Assembly (NCBI RefSeq): GCF_001006805.1
Contig: NZ_LN811356.1
Span: 344,980 to 408,979 of the forward strand
Length of the DNA: 64,000 nucleotides
From: Microvirga massiliensis
GTDB taxonomy: Bacteria > Pseudomonadota > Alphaproteobacteria > Rhizobiales > Beijerinckiaceae
Direction: 5' to 3'
Shown here: positions 53,403 to 63,170 of the stretch, in pieces
How the letters are laid out: each line of letters opens with the position of its first letter
Numbering within the stretch: position 1 is the stretch's first letter
Notes under the pieces: generated by a model
Told to the model about the DNA's origin: nothing
Database searches by the model: none
What the model saw: only the letters and a program-made list of their open reading frames with translations
Program-made: the position numbers and the translations under genes

Positions 53403-56084
53403 ATGGAGGAGAAACCGAATAGCCCGGAGCAATTGGAGTTCGGCGAAATCGCGAGCCGGTTGAAGGCCAATCGCGATTCCGCACGCTTTCTCGACGATGA
53501 CAGCGTCGTCATCGTCTGGGATTCGTCTGGGTCCCGGATCCTGTCGTTTTCCGCAGCGGCGAAGCCTCTCGTCGAAGCTCTGGCCGGCGAGGCAGGACCG
53601 GTGCGCCTCGATTCCGGTGCATGCGAGAGACTGCGTCTTCTCGCATCGGGGCTTGCCCCTCGGGAGGGCTTCCGGCTCGAACGTCTGCGTCTGAACTCCG
53701 AGCTCGCCACACCGCTCTCGTGGGCGTGCCGGCGGATCGAGCTGGATCACGGTCCGGCTCTGGCAACGGCTCTGATCGGCGCGCTGCCCGATCTCGGCAT
53801 CCGATCAACCGCCGAGCCGGAACTCGGCCGGCCCTTGGCAACACCCGTGCCCACGGAACGAACGCTCATGCAGAAAGAGACCGTTCGCTTTGTTTGGCAG
53901 ATGGATGCCGACAGGCGGTTCACCCAGATTTCTCCTGAACTCGGAGGCCTCGTCGGCCCCATGTCGGCAGACATTCTGGGGCGGACCTGGGACGAGGTTG
54001 CGCTCTCGACCGCGCGCGACCTCGCCGATGACCCGGTGCAAAGCGTGGCGAGCCTTCTCGAGGCGCGCAGGACCTTTAGTGGCCGCACGGTGGCCTGGCA
54101 GGTCGACAACGAGCCGGTGGAGGTCCTCGTGGATCTTGCCGGAATGCCGGTCTTCGCGGCCGACCGCAGCGTCATGGGCTACCGGGGCTTCGGCCTCGCA
54201 CGTGTGGACAGGATCCCGGACCGCCAGCCCGTTCGGAACGAGGATGTCGCCGAGACGGCCGATCCCCCATCCCTCGAGGCGATCCCGTCGGCGGACGAGG
54301 GCATGCAGAGTGGCGAGCATCCCGCGGATGAACCGGAGTTCGGCTCACGGGAAAACGAGGTCCTCGGCGACGACCATCGCCGGGACCTGATCGAATTGCC
54401 CGATGAAGAAATGGCGGAGACATCGGATTCCGAGCCGGAATTGTCGCAATCGCAATCTGAAACGTCGACGGGCCTGACCAGCGCCGAGCGGAATGCCTTT
54501 CGTGAGATCGCACGGGCCCTCGGTGCACGATTCACGGCGCCCGCTGAGGACACGGAAAGCCGATCCTCGGCGGCCCCGGAGGCTCGAGAATCCTTCGACC
54601 CGTCCAGGATCGCCGCGGAAATGTACGATCAGCTTCCGATCGGGATCATCGTCCATCGGAGCGGGCAGATCCTGTTCGCGAACCGGCTACTCCTCGATTT
54701 GTCGGAATACGGGACGCTCGACGTGCTCGCCGCCGAGGGCCGGCTTGCCGAGCTCTTCCGTGGCAGTCCTTCCTTGTTGCGTCTCGAGGACGTTCCTGCG
54801 CCCGTCGCCCTGTCGACGCGGCACCGGGAGAGCATTGCCGTCGAAGTGCGCCATTCCCAGACCCATTGGTGCGGTGAGCCCGCGGGCCTGATGCTCGTGC
54901 GCAAGATTCCGGAGACCGATTCCGCTTCGCGCCTGCGCGAAGCGGAACTGGATCTGCGCCGCCGAGAGGCCCGGATCCATGAGCTCGAGTCGATTCTCGA
55001 AACCGCGACCGATGGGGTGATCGTCATCGACGAGGCTGGCAGGATCCTGTCCCTGAACCGGTCGGCGGAGGCGCTGTTCGGTTACGATCAGCGGGAAGTC
55101 GTCGGAGAGGCGATTACCGTATTGCTGGCGCCGGAAAGCCACATGACAACCCTCGATTACCTCGAGGGCCTCCGCTCATCGAGTGTGGCGACCCTCCTGA
55201 ACGACGGCCGCGAAGTCCTCGGCCGGGTGAGGCAGGGCGGAACGATTCCTCTCTATATGACGCTCGGCCACGCAGCCGATGGGCCGGTTCACAAGTTATG
55301 CGCCGTGCTGCGGGATCTTACTGCATTCAAGCAGACCGAGGCTGAGCTCCTTGCCGCCAAGAGAACGGCAGAGGAGGCCAATGCCCAGAAGTCCGACCTT
55401 CTCGCGAAGATCAGCCACGAAATCCGGACGCCCCTGAACGCCATCATCGGCTTTGCGGAAGTCATGTTGGAGGAGCGATTCGGTCCGATCGGAAACGATC
55501 GCTACAAGGATTACCTCAAGGACGTGCATGCCTCGGGTGCGCATGTCATCAGCCTCGTCAACGACCTCCTCGACCTTGCGAAGATCGAGGCAGGACGCAT
55601 GGAGCTTTCGTTCAGCACCGTGGCGCTGAACGATCTCGTCACTGCGTGCGTGACCCTTCTCCAGCCGCAAGCCGCGCGCGATCGGATCGTGATGCGGACG
55701 AGCTTCGCGCAAGGATTGCCGAGCGTCGTCGCGGACGAGCGATCGATCCGTCAGATCGTGCTGAATCTCGTGTCGAATGCGATCAAGTTCACGGATGCCG
55801 GCGGACAGGTCATCATATCGACGGCCCTGACGGATCGCGGCGACATCGCGTTTCGCGTGCGCGATACGGGAATCGGAATGAGCGAGGAGGAAATCGAGGC
55901 TGCCTTGGAGCCGTTTCGCCAACTCGCCACATCCCGCAAGCGCGGCGGCACCGGTCTCGGCCTGCCGCTCACGAAGGCATTGATCGAGGCGAACCGCGGA
56001 GCGTTCCGGATTTCGAGCCACCCGAGTGAGGGAACACTCGTCGAGGTGCTGTTCCCTCCGGCCCGGGTTCGCGCGAACTCGTAG
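53403..56084 (+). CDS. Cytoplasmic multi-PAS sensor histidine kinase (PdhS/PleC-like)
   Basis: 893 aa from the ATG at 53403; an in-frame GTG at 53334 would add 23 residues and neither has a strong ribosome binding site. No membrane helix. PAS-like units at about 160-270 (VRFVWQMDADRRFTQISPEL), 405-500 (YDQLPIGIIVHRSGQILFANR) and 528-640 (LETATDGVIVIDEAGRIL), with an acidic linker at 280-366. HisKA: LAKISHEIRTPLNAIIGFAEV (His about 672), then GPIGNDRYKDYLKDVHASG, very like the PdhS/DivJ/PleC group; HATPase_c ends with GGTGLGLPLT. Likely a cell-cycle or polarity kinase acting on DivK-type receivers. Confidence 0.85.
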   Translation: MEEKPNSPEQLEFGEIASRLKANRDSARFLDDDSVVIVWDSSGSRILSFSAAAKPLVEALAGEAGPVRLDSGACERLRLLASGLAPREGFRLERLRLNSELATPLSWACRRIELDHGPALATALIGALPDLGIRSTAEPELGRPLATPVPTERTLMQKETVRFVWQMDADRRFTQISPELGGLVGPMSADILGRTWDEVALSTARDLADDPVQSVASLLEARRTFSGRTVAWQVDNEPVEVLVDLAGMPVFAADRSVMGYRGFGLARVDRIPDRQPVRNEDVAETADPPSLEAIPSADEGMQSGEHPADEPEFGSRENEVLGDDHRRDLIELPDEEMAETSDSEPELSQSQSETSTGLTSAERNAFREIARALGARFTAPAEDTESRSSAAPEARESFDPSRIAAEMYDQLPIGIIVHRSGQILFANRLLLDLSEYGTLDVLAAEGRLAELFRGSPSLLRLEDVPAPVALSTRHRESIAVEVRHSQTHWCGEPAGLMLVRKIPETDSASRLREAELDLRRREARIHELESILETATDGVIVIDEAGRILSLNRSAEALFGYDQREVVGEAITVLLAPESHMTTLDYLEGLRSSSVATLLNDGREVLGRVRQGGTIPLYMTLGHAADGPVHKLCAVLRDLTAFKQTEAELLAAKRTAEEANAQKSDLLAKISHEIRTPLNAIIGFAEVMLEERFGPIGNDRYKDYLKDVHASGAHVISLVNDLLDLAKIEAGRMELSFSTVALNDLVTACVTLLQPQAARDRIVMRTSFAQGLPSVVADERSIRQIVLNLVSNAIKFTDAGGQVIISTALTDRGDIAFRVRDTGIGMSEEEIEAALEPFRQLATSRKRGGTGLGLPLTKALIEANRGAFRISSHPSEGTLVEVLFPPARVRANS

Positions 56085-56275
56085 AAGCTTTCCGGCTACG
56101 TGGCCAGGAAGCGACCGGGCGGCTGGACCGATCCGCGCCCCACGGCTAGAGCATCCTCCGGCCAGCTGGCTTCACCTCGCCGCTCGACAAGCGCGAAGAG
56201 CCCAGGAAGAGAGCTGATCCGGCGAGAATGGAGTGGCTCGCGCGACGTCGCTCGACTGGTCATGGGATTGCGCAC

Positions 56276-57433
56276 ATGCAGCTGGAACTCGATCAAGAAG
56301 AGGTGATGATCCGGGACACCGCACGGCGTATCGCGGCGGAGCGTCTTGCACCCTTGGCCGGACGGCTCGATCGCGGCGAGGGCCGGTCGGAGTTTCTCGG
56401 CAATCTCGCGGAACTCGCGAGGCACGGCTTCATGGCACTCAACGTGCGTGCCGAATACGGGGGCGCCGAGGCTGGCACTGTCGCCTTCGCGCTCGCGATC
56501 GAGGAGCTCGCCTATGCATGCGCATCGACGGCCGTGACGACGTCGGTGACGAACATGGTCGGCGAAGTCGTCCAGGCGGTCGGTTCGGAGGAGCAACGCG
56601 CCACGCACCTGCCGCGCCTCGCCGACGGGGCCTATGCGGCCGGCGCCTTCTGCCTCACAGAGTCCGGAGCGGGGTCGGATCCGGCCGCGATGCGCATGCG
56701 CGCCCGGCGCGATGGTGACGGTTACGTTCTCGACGGATCCAAGATCTACATCACGAGCGCCGAATATGCGGGTTTGTTCGTTGTGTGGGCTGTCACCGAT
56801 CCTGAGGCTCCCAAGGGGCGCGGGATCTCGTGCTTCCTGATCGAGCGCGGCACGCCGGGCCTCGTGATCGGCAAGGCTGAAGAGAAGATGGGCCAGACGG
56901 GCTCGGCGACGAACGTCGTGAACTTCGATTCCTGCCGCGTGCCGGCCTCGGCCCTGATGGGCCGCGAGAACGACGGCTTCCGGATTGCCGTGGGCGAACT
57001 CGCCGGCGGGCGGATCGGCATCGCAGCTCTGTCGCTCGGCATCGCACGCGCTGCCATGGATGCCGCAAAAGCTTACGTGAAACAAAGACGGCAGTTCGAC
57101 GCCGCCATTGCCGATTTCCAGGGCATCCAGTGGATGATCGCCGATCGGGAGGTCGATCTCGAGGCGGCGCGCCTCCTGATCCTTCAGGCGGCGTATCTCA
57201 AGGAAAAGCGCGAGCCCTACGCCAAAGCCGCTTCGATGGCGAAACTGTTTGCCTCCGAAGTGGCTCACCGGGCCACCGACACCGCGATCCAGCTCCTTGG
57301 CGGGGCCGGCTATTGCAGCGACTTTCCAGTCGAGCGCTACGCACGCGACGCCCGCATTACCCGGATCTATGAGGGAACCTCGGAGATCCAGCGGCTCATC
57401 ATCGCACGCGAAACCCTTCGACAGGTTGCCTGA
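56276..57433 (+). CDS. Acyl-CoA dehydrogenase
   Basis: 385 aa from the ATG at 56276 (MQLELDQEEVMIRDTARR), the normal length and start for the family; the ATG at 56228 is less likely. Motifs: AFCLTESGAGSDPAAMRMRA (FAD/substrate), YVLDGSKIYITSAEYAG and the catalytic Glu in RIYEGTSEIQRLI near residue 365. FAD-dependent alpha,beta-dehydrogenation of short or branched acyl-CoA with electrons to ETF. The CoA ligase begins 70 bases later on the same strand, so the two probably act on one substrate. Confidence 0.93.
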   Translation: MQLELDQEEVMIRDTARRIAAERLAPLAGRLDRGEGRSEFLGNLAELARHGFMALNVRAEYGGAEAGTVAFALAIEELAYACASTAVTTSVTNMVGEVVQAVGSEEQRATHLPRLADGAYAAGAFCLTESGAGSDPAAMRMRARRDGDGYVLDGSKIYITSAEYAGLFVVWAVTDPEAPKGRGISCFLIERGTPGLVIGKAEEKMGQTGSATNVVNFDSCRVPASALMGRENDGFRIAVGELAGGRIGIAALSLGIARAAMDAAKAYVKQRRQFDAAIADFQGIQWMIADREVDLEAARLLILQAAYLKEKREPYAKAASMAKLFASEVAHRATDTAIQLLGGAGYCSDFPVERYARDARITRIYEGTSEIQRLIIARETLRQVA

Positions 57434-57503
57434 CCGGCCAACGGCATTAGCTGTCGCCAAGCGGTCGAATGCCTGCGCCCGTCGCCGAACGAAGGACGTC
57501 CGA

Positions 57504-60224
57504 ATGAGCACCTATCGACTCGAGAAGCTCTTCGCACCGCGATCCGTCGCTCTGGTCGGGGCCAGTCCCAGGGAGGGCTCGGTCGGCCGGGCAATCCTGA
57601 AAAATCTCCGCGAGGGCGGGTTTGCAGGAAAGCTCTACCTCGTCAATCCGTGCCATCCGGAGATCGATGGCCTCTCGTCGTTTGCCAGCATCGAGGATCT
57701 TCCTGAGCCGGTCGACCTCGCGGTGGTCACGACGCCACCGGCGAGTGTTCCAGGGGTCATCGAAGCGGCCGGGAGGAAGGGCGTCGCGACAGCAGCGGTC
57801 GTGACGGCCGGTTTCGGATCAGGCCCGGACTCGCCGGCTGAAGAAATCCGGCTTTCCGCCCGACGAACAGGGCTTCGTCTCCTTGGTCCGAATTGCCTCG
57901 GCATCATCGTTCCTGCCGTCGGCCTGAACGCCAGTTTTGCCGCACGTTCACCGGGCCGCGGCGATCTTGCGCTCCTCTCACAGTCGGCGGCCGTCGGGGC
58001 CGGATTGCTGGAATGGGCCGCCGCACGCTCCATCGGCTTCTCGGCAGTGGTTTCGCTGGGCGACAAGGTCGATATCGATTTCAGCGATTGCCTGGATTTT
58101 TTCGCCCAGGATCGCGGGACACGGGCGATCCTGCTCTACATCGAATCGATCGGAAACGCTCGCAAGTTCATGTCGGCCGCGCGTGCTGCCGCACGCACGA
58201 AGCCGGTTGTCGTGATCAAGTCCGGACGTCACCTTACGCGTGCCCAGGATGCCGCCACCCATACGGGCGCCTTGGCGGCGTCGGATTCCGTCTACGATGC
58301 TGCATTCCGGAGAGCGGGCCTGTTGCGGGTTCTCGATCTCGATCAGCTTTTCGCTGCGGCGGAAACACTGAGCCGCCAGAAGCCGTTCAGCGGCAAGCGC
58401 TTGGCAATCCTGTCGAATGGAGGCGGTCTCGGCCTGCTCGCTGCCGATCGGCTTCTCGATCTCGGCGGCACGCTCGCTTGCATTTCGGATGAAGCCATGC
58501 AGGCGCTTGATGCCGTTCTACCGCCGACCTGGTCCCGTTCGAACCCGCTCGATATCATCGGCGATGCCGATGCCGCGCGCTATGGCGCTGCTCTGGAGCT
58601 CTTGTTGGGCGATCCCGAAAACGACGGGATTCTCGTCCTTAATGTGCCGACAGCACTCACCGATGCGAGCAAGATAGCCGAGGCCGTCGTTTCGGTCGTA
58701 GAGCGGGAGCGCGCGAAGGGATTGCGCCAGAAGCCCGTGTTCGGCGTTTGGCTCAGAAAGGATGAGCTCTCCGCGCAAGCATTCGAGCGAGCCCGGATCC
58801 CCCGTTTCGGCACCGAAGCTGACGCGGTGAGAGGCTTCATGCAGCTCGTGCGTTATCGTGAGGCGCAGACCGAGCTTATGGAGACCCCTGACAGCCTCCC
58901 GCGTGACTTCGTTCCCGATACGGTCACGGCGCGGCGCATCATCGACAAGGCCGTCAGCGAAGGGCGGCATTGGCTCGATCCCCTCGAGATCGGCGCATTG
59001 CTGCGCGCTTATGCGATCCCGTGCGCCCCCGTCACGCTCGCGCGCAATGCAGAGGAGGCCATCGCGGCTGCCGAACCGGTCCTCGCCGAGGGTGGTACGG
59101 TGGCAGTGAAGATCCTGTCTCCCGATATCGTGCACAAGTCCGATATCGGAGGTGTCCAGCTCGATCTCACGAGCGTGCAAGCGGTGCGACGAGCCACGGA
59201 GGAAATTCTCGAACGCGCGCGACGGATGAGGCCAGAGGCCCGCATCAGTGGCGTGATCGTGCAGCCGATGGTCCGCCGGCCTCGTGCGCGCGAATTGATC
59301 GCCGGTATCGCCGACGATCCAACCTTCGGCCCGGTCATCGTCTTCGGGCGAGGTGGCACCGCAGTTGAGATCATCAACGACAAGGCGCTTGCGCTTCCTC
59401 CGCTCGACCTGATGCTTGCGAGCGATCTCATCGCCCGCACGCGTGTCTCACGTATCCTCAAGGCTTACCGGGACGTTCCGGCGGCCGACGAACGGGCGGT
59501 TGCTCTGATTCTCGTGAAGCTTGCGCAACTCGCCGCCGATCTTCCCGAAATCCGGGAGTTCGACATCAACCCCCTCCTGGCCGACCGGGACGGCATCATC
59601 GCAGTCGATGCGCGCGTTGCCATCGCACCATGCGAAGAGGTCCGCAAAGGACGCGGTCATCCGCGCTTTGCGGTCCGGCCTTATCCCAAGGAATGGGAGC
59701 GTACCATCACCACGCGGCTCGGGCGCAAGGCTTTCGTGCGCCCTCTCAGACCCGAGGACGAGACGCTCGCTCTGGAGTTCTTTCGCGACGTCACCGACGA
59801 GGATCTGCGGCTCAGATTCTTCGCTCCCGTCCGCGACTTCAGCCATGCCTTCCTGGCGCGGCTCGTCCAGCTCGACTACGAGCGCGCGATCGCTTTCGTG
59901 GCGATCGACCCGGACGACGGTCGGTTCATGGGGGCCGTTCGGCTGCACGCCGACGCGAATCGCGAGAGAGGAGAATACGCAATCCTGCTCCGGTCCGATC
60001 TCAAGGGAATCGGCCTCGGCTGGGAGCTCATGCGCCTCATGATCGAATGGGCGCGCGCGGAAGGCCTGCAAGAAGTCGAGGGTCAGGTTCTGCGGGAGAA
60101 CAAGACCATGCTCGAGATGTGCAAGAATCTCGGGTTCCAGTGCAGCGCTGATCCTGACGATCCGGATATCCGCGTGGTGACGCTGTCCTTGGCAGAGCTC
60201 AAGGAGGAGGCGCTGGGGTCGTGA
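57504..60224 (+). CDS. ADP-forming acyl-CoA synthetase fused to GNAT acetyltransferase (Pat-like)
   Basis: 906 aa from the ATG at 57504 with AAGGACG upstream; the longer frame overlaps the dehydrogenase. Order: CoA-binding Rossmann domain (LEKLFAPRSVALVGASPREGS), succinyl-CoA-synthetase-like domains with phospho-His in THTGALAASDSVYD, ATP-grasp (VKILSPDIVHKSDIGGVQLDL), and a C-terminal GNAT domain (about 730-890; FVRPLRPEDETLALEFF, LRSDLKGIGLGWELMRLMIEW). Relatives with this layout are Pat/PatZ protein lysine acetyltransferases that inactivate acyl-CoA synthetases, or active acetate/acyl-CoA ligases. The intact phospho-His motif leaves ligase activity possible. Confidence 0.9.
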   Translation: MSTYRLEKLFAPRSVALVGASPREGSVGRAILKNLREGGFAGKLYLVNPCHPEIDGLSSFASIEDLPEPVDLAVVTTPPASVPGVIEAAGRKGVATAAVVTAGFGSGPDSPAEEIRLSARRTGLRLLGPNCLGIIVPAVGLNASFAARSPGRGDLALLSQSAAVGAGLLEWAAARSIGFSAVVSLGDKVDIDFSDCLDFFAQDRGTRAILLYIESIGNARKFMSAARAAARTKPVVVIKSGRHLTRAQDAATHTGALAASDSVYDAAFRRAGLLRVLDLDQLFAAAETLSRQKPFSGKRLAILSNGGGLGLLAADRLLDLGGTLACISDEAMQALDAVLPPTWSRSNPLDIIGDADAARYGAALELLLGDPENDGILVLNVPTALTDASKIAEAVVSVVERERAKGLRQKPVFGVWLRKDELSAQAFERARIPRFGTEADAVRGFMQLVRYREAQTELMETPDSLPRDFVPDTVTARRIIDKAVSEGRHWLDPLEIGALLRAYAIPCAPVTLARNAEEAIAAAEPVLAEGGTVAVKILSPDIVHKSDIGGVQLDLTSVQAVRRATEEILERARRMRPEARISGVIVQPMVRRPRARELIAGIADDPTFGPVIVFGRGGTAVEIINDKALALPPLDLMLASDLIARTRVSRILKAYRDVPAADERAVALILVKLAQLAADLPEIREFDINPLLADRDGIIAVDARVAIAPCEEVRKGRGHPRFAVRPYPKEWERTITTRLGRKAFVRPLRPEDETLALEFFRDVTDEDLRLRFFAPVRDFSHAFLARLVQLDYERAIAFVAIDPDDGRFMGAVRLHADANRERGEYAILLRSDLKGIGLGWELMRLMIEWARAEGLQEVEGQVLRENKTMLEMCKNLGFQCSADPDDPDIRVVTLSLAELKEEALGS

Positions 60225-60434
60225 GCCCGTCTCGATCTGCGAAGTTGAGTGAAGTAGTTCAGGTCTGCGGGTCCAGTCTGGATTGCTTCGCCTTCGGCTC
60301 GCGATGACGGCAGTGGGTCCGGCGCTGTTCCGGTTCTGGCTCTGCACCTCCCGACCTCAGACCCTCTTCGTCATTGCGAACGAAGTGAAGCAATCCAGGC
60401 GTCTGTCTACACGCCTCCCGGATCGCCTTCGGGA
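60225..60434. other. Short convergent gap with repeat
   Basis: 210 bases between the convergent synthetase and bacterioferritin genes, largely taken by repeat copy C. No gene. Confidence 0.6.
60278..60400. repeat. Dispersed REP-like repeat, copy C (short form)
   Basis: Left arm CTGGATTGCTTCGCCTTCGG with CTCGCGATGACGG is nearly the reverse complement of the right arm CGTCATTGCGAACGAAGTG with AAGCAATCCAGG. The roughly 65-base spacer includes CAGTGGGTCCGGCGCT, also found in copies A and B. This is the simplest version of the element and shows that it is an inverted pair. Confidence 0.88.
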
Positions 60435-60917
60435 TCACTCCTCCTCGAGATGGCCGACATGTTTCTGGGCGTAGAGCTGGAGCCCGAGCTGATCGACGAG
60501 GTTGAGTTGCGTCTCGAGGAAATCGATGTGGCCCTCCTCGTCTTTCATCAGCTCTTCGAAGAGGTTCTTCGAGACGCGGTCACCGACGGAGTCCGCATAA
60601 CCGGCTGCCTCTTCGTAGAGTGACCGAGCGTCGTATTCCGCGGCGAGATCACATTCGAGGATTTCCTTCACGTTCTGTCCGATGCGCAGCGGATCGAGAA
60701 CCTGAAGGTTGGGGAATCCGTCGAGGAACAGGATGCGTTCGACGAAGCGATCGGCATGGACCATCTCCTCGATGGACTCCTTGCGCCATGTCTTTGCAAG
60801 TTCCTTGTATCCCCAATCGTCCAGGATTCGGTAATGTAGCCAATACTGGTTGACGGCCGTCAGTTCGCTGCGCAATCCGCGATTGAGATACTCGACGACC
60901 TTCTGCTCACCTTTCAT
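60435..60917 (-). CDS. bfr: Bacterioferritin
   Basis: 160 aa from the ATG at 60917 with GGAGGG 5-6 bases upstream, the standard length. MKGEQKVVEYLNRGLRSELTAVNQYWLH carries the first ferroxidase Glu; IEEMVHADRFVERILFLDG gives the Glu-x2-His pair, with heme-ligand Met in the same region; MKDEEGHIDFLETQL supplies the last Glu/His ligands. Forms a 24-mer storing iron and detoxifying peroxide. Single gene, convergent with the synthetase. The C-terminus HVGHLEEE is short. Confidence 0.96.
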   Translation of the reverse strand: MKGEQKVVEYLNRGLRSELTAVNQYWLHYRILDDWGYKELAKTWRKESIEEMVHADRFVERILFLDGFPNLQVLDPLRIGQNVKEILECDLAAEYDARSLYEEAAGYADSVGDRVSKNLFEELMKDEEGHIDFLETQLNLVDQLGLQLYAQKHVGHLEEE

Positions 60918-61060
60918 CGATGCCCTCCCGCATGACGGCGCAGACTTGCGCCCAACACCTATCGTGCCGGGAAACGGCACCGGAGCGCCGTCCCCAGATC
61001 CTATAAGCAGGGGGAGGGGAGTCGGTTCCTGCTCGCCACCGTAGTGGCAAGGCCGTCCGG

Positions 61061-61732
61061 TCAGTCCCGGACAACGACGATGTGCAACCGGCGGGGACCG
61101 TGTGCACCGAGAAGGATAGTCTGTTCGATATCCGCGGACCGGGAGGGGCCGGTGATCCAGTTAACGGTCCGGGGCATTGTGCCCTTGCCGTAGCTCAGGC
61201 GGATTTTCGACCACATGGTCTCATAGTCGCCGGTGATCGCTTTCTCCGAGACCACCACGATATGGTTGTCCGGAAGAAAGTTCAGCGTCGACGGATTCTC
61301 CGGACCGGAGACCATGACGATGGTTCCCGTTTCCGCGACGCCGCCGAAGGCGTGGCTCACGCCATTCAGATCCGCGCCCTGGGTTACGCCGTGAGAAATC
61401 TCCAGGGAAGTGTCGCCCCAGGGCAAAGTCGAGAGCCGCGGATCCTCACCCATCCGGATGGTGGCCGGGAGATTATGGCTGCGCAGATACTCGGCGATGG
61501 CGCCCGGGACCTCGTCCGGCGAATTCACCATGGCGACGGTCGCGAGGGCGCCCTCGGCCTGAACCCGGAAAAGATCAAGCAGCGCCTCGCCGGTCAGTTG
61601 CCCGCGCGTCGGGATCAGCCCCTTCGGGCTCCGCTCGAGACGATCGGCCACGACTTGGCGCCGAGGCGCCTCCCGGCCGGAGACGCCGAGCGAGCGGCGG
61701 ATGGAGGAGAGGATTTCGTTCCGTGCACTCAT
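61061..61732 (-). CDS. lutC: Lactate utilisation protein C
   Basis: 223 aa from the ATG at 61732 (MSARNEILSSIRRSLG); the open frame extends upstream into lutB but without family sequence. LUD domain: FRVQAEGALATVAMV, ISHGVTQGADLNGVSHAFGGVAETGTIV and FLPDNHIVVVSEKAITGDYE, ending in GAHGPRRLHIVVVRD. LutC works with LutA and LutB in L-lactate oxidation to pyruvate. Starts 4 bases after the lutB stop, third gene of the operon. Confidence 0.93.
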   Translation of the reverse strand: MSARNEILSSIRRSLGVSGREAPRRQVVADRLERSPKGLIPTRGQLTGEALLDLFRVQAEGALATVAMVNSPDEVPGAIAEYLRSHNLPATIRMGEDPRLSTLPWGDTSLEISHGVTQGADLNGVSHAFGGVAETGTIVMVSGPENPSTLNFLPDNHIVVVSEKAITGDYETMWSKIRLSYGKGTMPRTVNWITGPSRSADIEQTILLGAHGPRRLHIVVVRD

Positions 61733-61736
61733 GTCC

Positions 61737-63170
61737 TCAGCGCCCCTTCCGGCCGCGCTCGCGCCGCCAACGCTCCTGGAACGTGGCACCCTGAGGAGCC
61801 GGGAAGTCGCGGCACTTGGTCCAGCCCGCTGCGAAGGGCAACCGGCGAAGGCGGCCGCTCTCCCGTGACACGAGGGCAAGGCCGCGCATGGCCGCCGCTG
61901 TCGCGAGGCGATACAGCCTTGGCCGGCGTGCGAAGAAGCTCCAGAGCGCAAGTCCCGAGCGGACGGTCGCGGGGGTGAGATGACGCTCGAATTCCCGCTC
62001 GCGCCAATGCCGCATGAGTTTCGGCAGGGGGATCCGAACCGGACAGACGCTCTCGCAGCGTCCGCAGAAGGTCGAGGCATTGGGAAGGTGGCCGGCTTTG
62101 TCCACGCCGACCAGGGTCGGCGTCAGGACAGCGCCCATGGGCCCCGGATACACCCACCCGTAAGCATGCCCGCCGACCGCATGGTAGACCGGGCAATGGT
62201 TCATGCAGGCGCCGCAGCGGATGCAGCGGAGCATGTCCTGGAAGCTCGTGCCGAGCATGGCCGAGCGGCCGCCGTCGAGGAGAACGACATGATAGTTCTC
62301 GGGGCCGTCGAGATCCCCGGGACGTCGCGGACCGGTCGAGAAGGTCGTATAGACGCTGAGTTCCTGCCCGGTTGCCGAGCGGGCCAGCACACGCAGGATC
62401 TGCGACACGTCCTCGAGCGTGGGGACCAGTTTCTCGATCGAGGCCAGGACGATATGCGTCTTCGGCAGGATCTGCGTGAGATCGCCATTGCCCTCATTCG
62501 TGACGATCACCGAGGTGCCGGTATCGGCAATGAGAAAATTCGCGCCGGTGATCCCGACATCGGCAGCGAGAAAGCGGTCGCGAAGAACGGCTCTCGCTTC
62601 ACCGAGGAGCTTCACGGGCTCCGAGAGATCCCGCTCGGGCGCGAAGTTCGTGTGCACGCGGCGGAAATCCTGCTCCACCTGCGTCGCATTGAGATGCACG
62701 GCCGGCGCGATGATGTGGCTCGGCATCTCGTTTCGCAGCTGGATGATGTACTCGCCGAGATCGGTCTCGACCGGCGTGATGTGATGCGCTTCGAGGTGAC
62801 TGTTGAGGCCGATCTCTTCGGCGATCATCGATTTGCCCTTGGTGACCGTCCGCGCGCCTGCGGCGCGGCAAATCTCGAGCACGATGTTGCGGGCCTCTTC
62901 GGCCGTGCGGGCAAAGTGCACATGTCCGCCGGAGGCGCGCACCTTCTCCTCGTAGGCCTCCAGGTAGAGATCGAGATGTTGCAGGGTGTGATTCTTGATG
63001 TCGCGCGCGGCGTCGCGGAGATCCTCGAACTCCGGAAGGCGCGCGGCGACCGCAGCTCGCTTCTCGATGAAGCCTGTCTTCACATTCGCCAGCGCGCGCT
63101 GGAGCTGGGGGTCGGCGAGCGCCCGTGAGGCATTTTCCTTGAAATACGGGGAGTTGACGTGAACGGTCAT
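61737..63170 (-). CDS. lutB: Lactate utilisation iron-sulfur protein B
   Basis: 477 aa from the ATG at 63170, which overlaps the lutA stop by four bases. N-terminal LUD domain (ALANVKTGFIEKRAAVAARLPEFEDLRD, KGKSMIAEEIGLN, ADTGTSVIVTNEGNGDL). Then two 4Fe-4S clusters: CIRCGACMNHCPVYHAVGGHAYG and CGRCESVCPVRIPLPKL. A C-terminal DUF3390-type region ends in WTKCRDFPAPQGATFQERW. It passes electrons from lactate oxidation in the LutABC complex. Confidence 0.95.
   Translation of the reverse strand: MTVHVNSPYFKENASRALADPQLQRALANVKTGFIEKRAAVAARLPEFEDLRDAARDIKNHTLQHLDLYLEAYEEKVRASGGHVHFARTAEEARNIVLEICRAAGARTVTKGKSMIAEEIGLNSHLEAHHITPVETDLGEYIIQLRNEMPSHIIAPAVHLNATQVEQDFRRVHTNFAPERDLSEPVKLLGEARAVLRDRFLAADVGITGANFLIADTGTSVIVTNEGNGDLTQILPKTHIVLASIEKLVPTLEDVSQILRVLARSATGQELSVYTTFSTGPRRPGDLDGPENYHVVLLDGGRSAMLGTSFQDMLRCIRCGACMNHCPVYHAVGGHAYGWVYPGPMGAVLTPTLVGVDKAGHLPNASTFCGRCESVCPVRIPLPKLMRHWREREFERHLTPATVRSGLALWSFFARRPRLYRLATAAAMRGLALVSRESGRLRRLPFAAGWTKCRDFPAPQGATFQERWRRERGRKGR

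Noticed and set aside
56096..57511. 471-codon open frame on the minus strand
   Set aside because: Antisense to the acyl-CoA dehydrogenase, which has intact catalytic motifs.
58518..58525. Third GGCGGTAG core (minus strand)
   Set aside because: Inside the acyl-CoA synthetase gene in antisense, no polysaccharide context, no TG extension.
61980..63128. 382-codon open frame on the plus strand
   Set aside because: Antisense to lutB with its Fe-S cysteine motifs.
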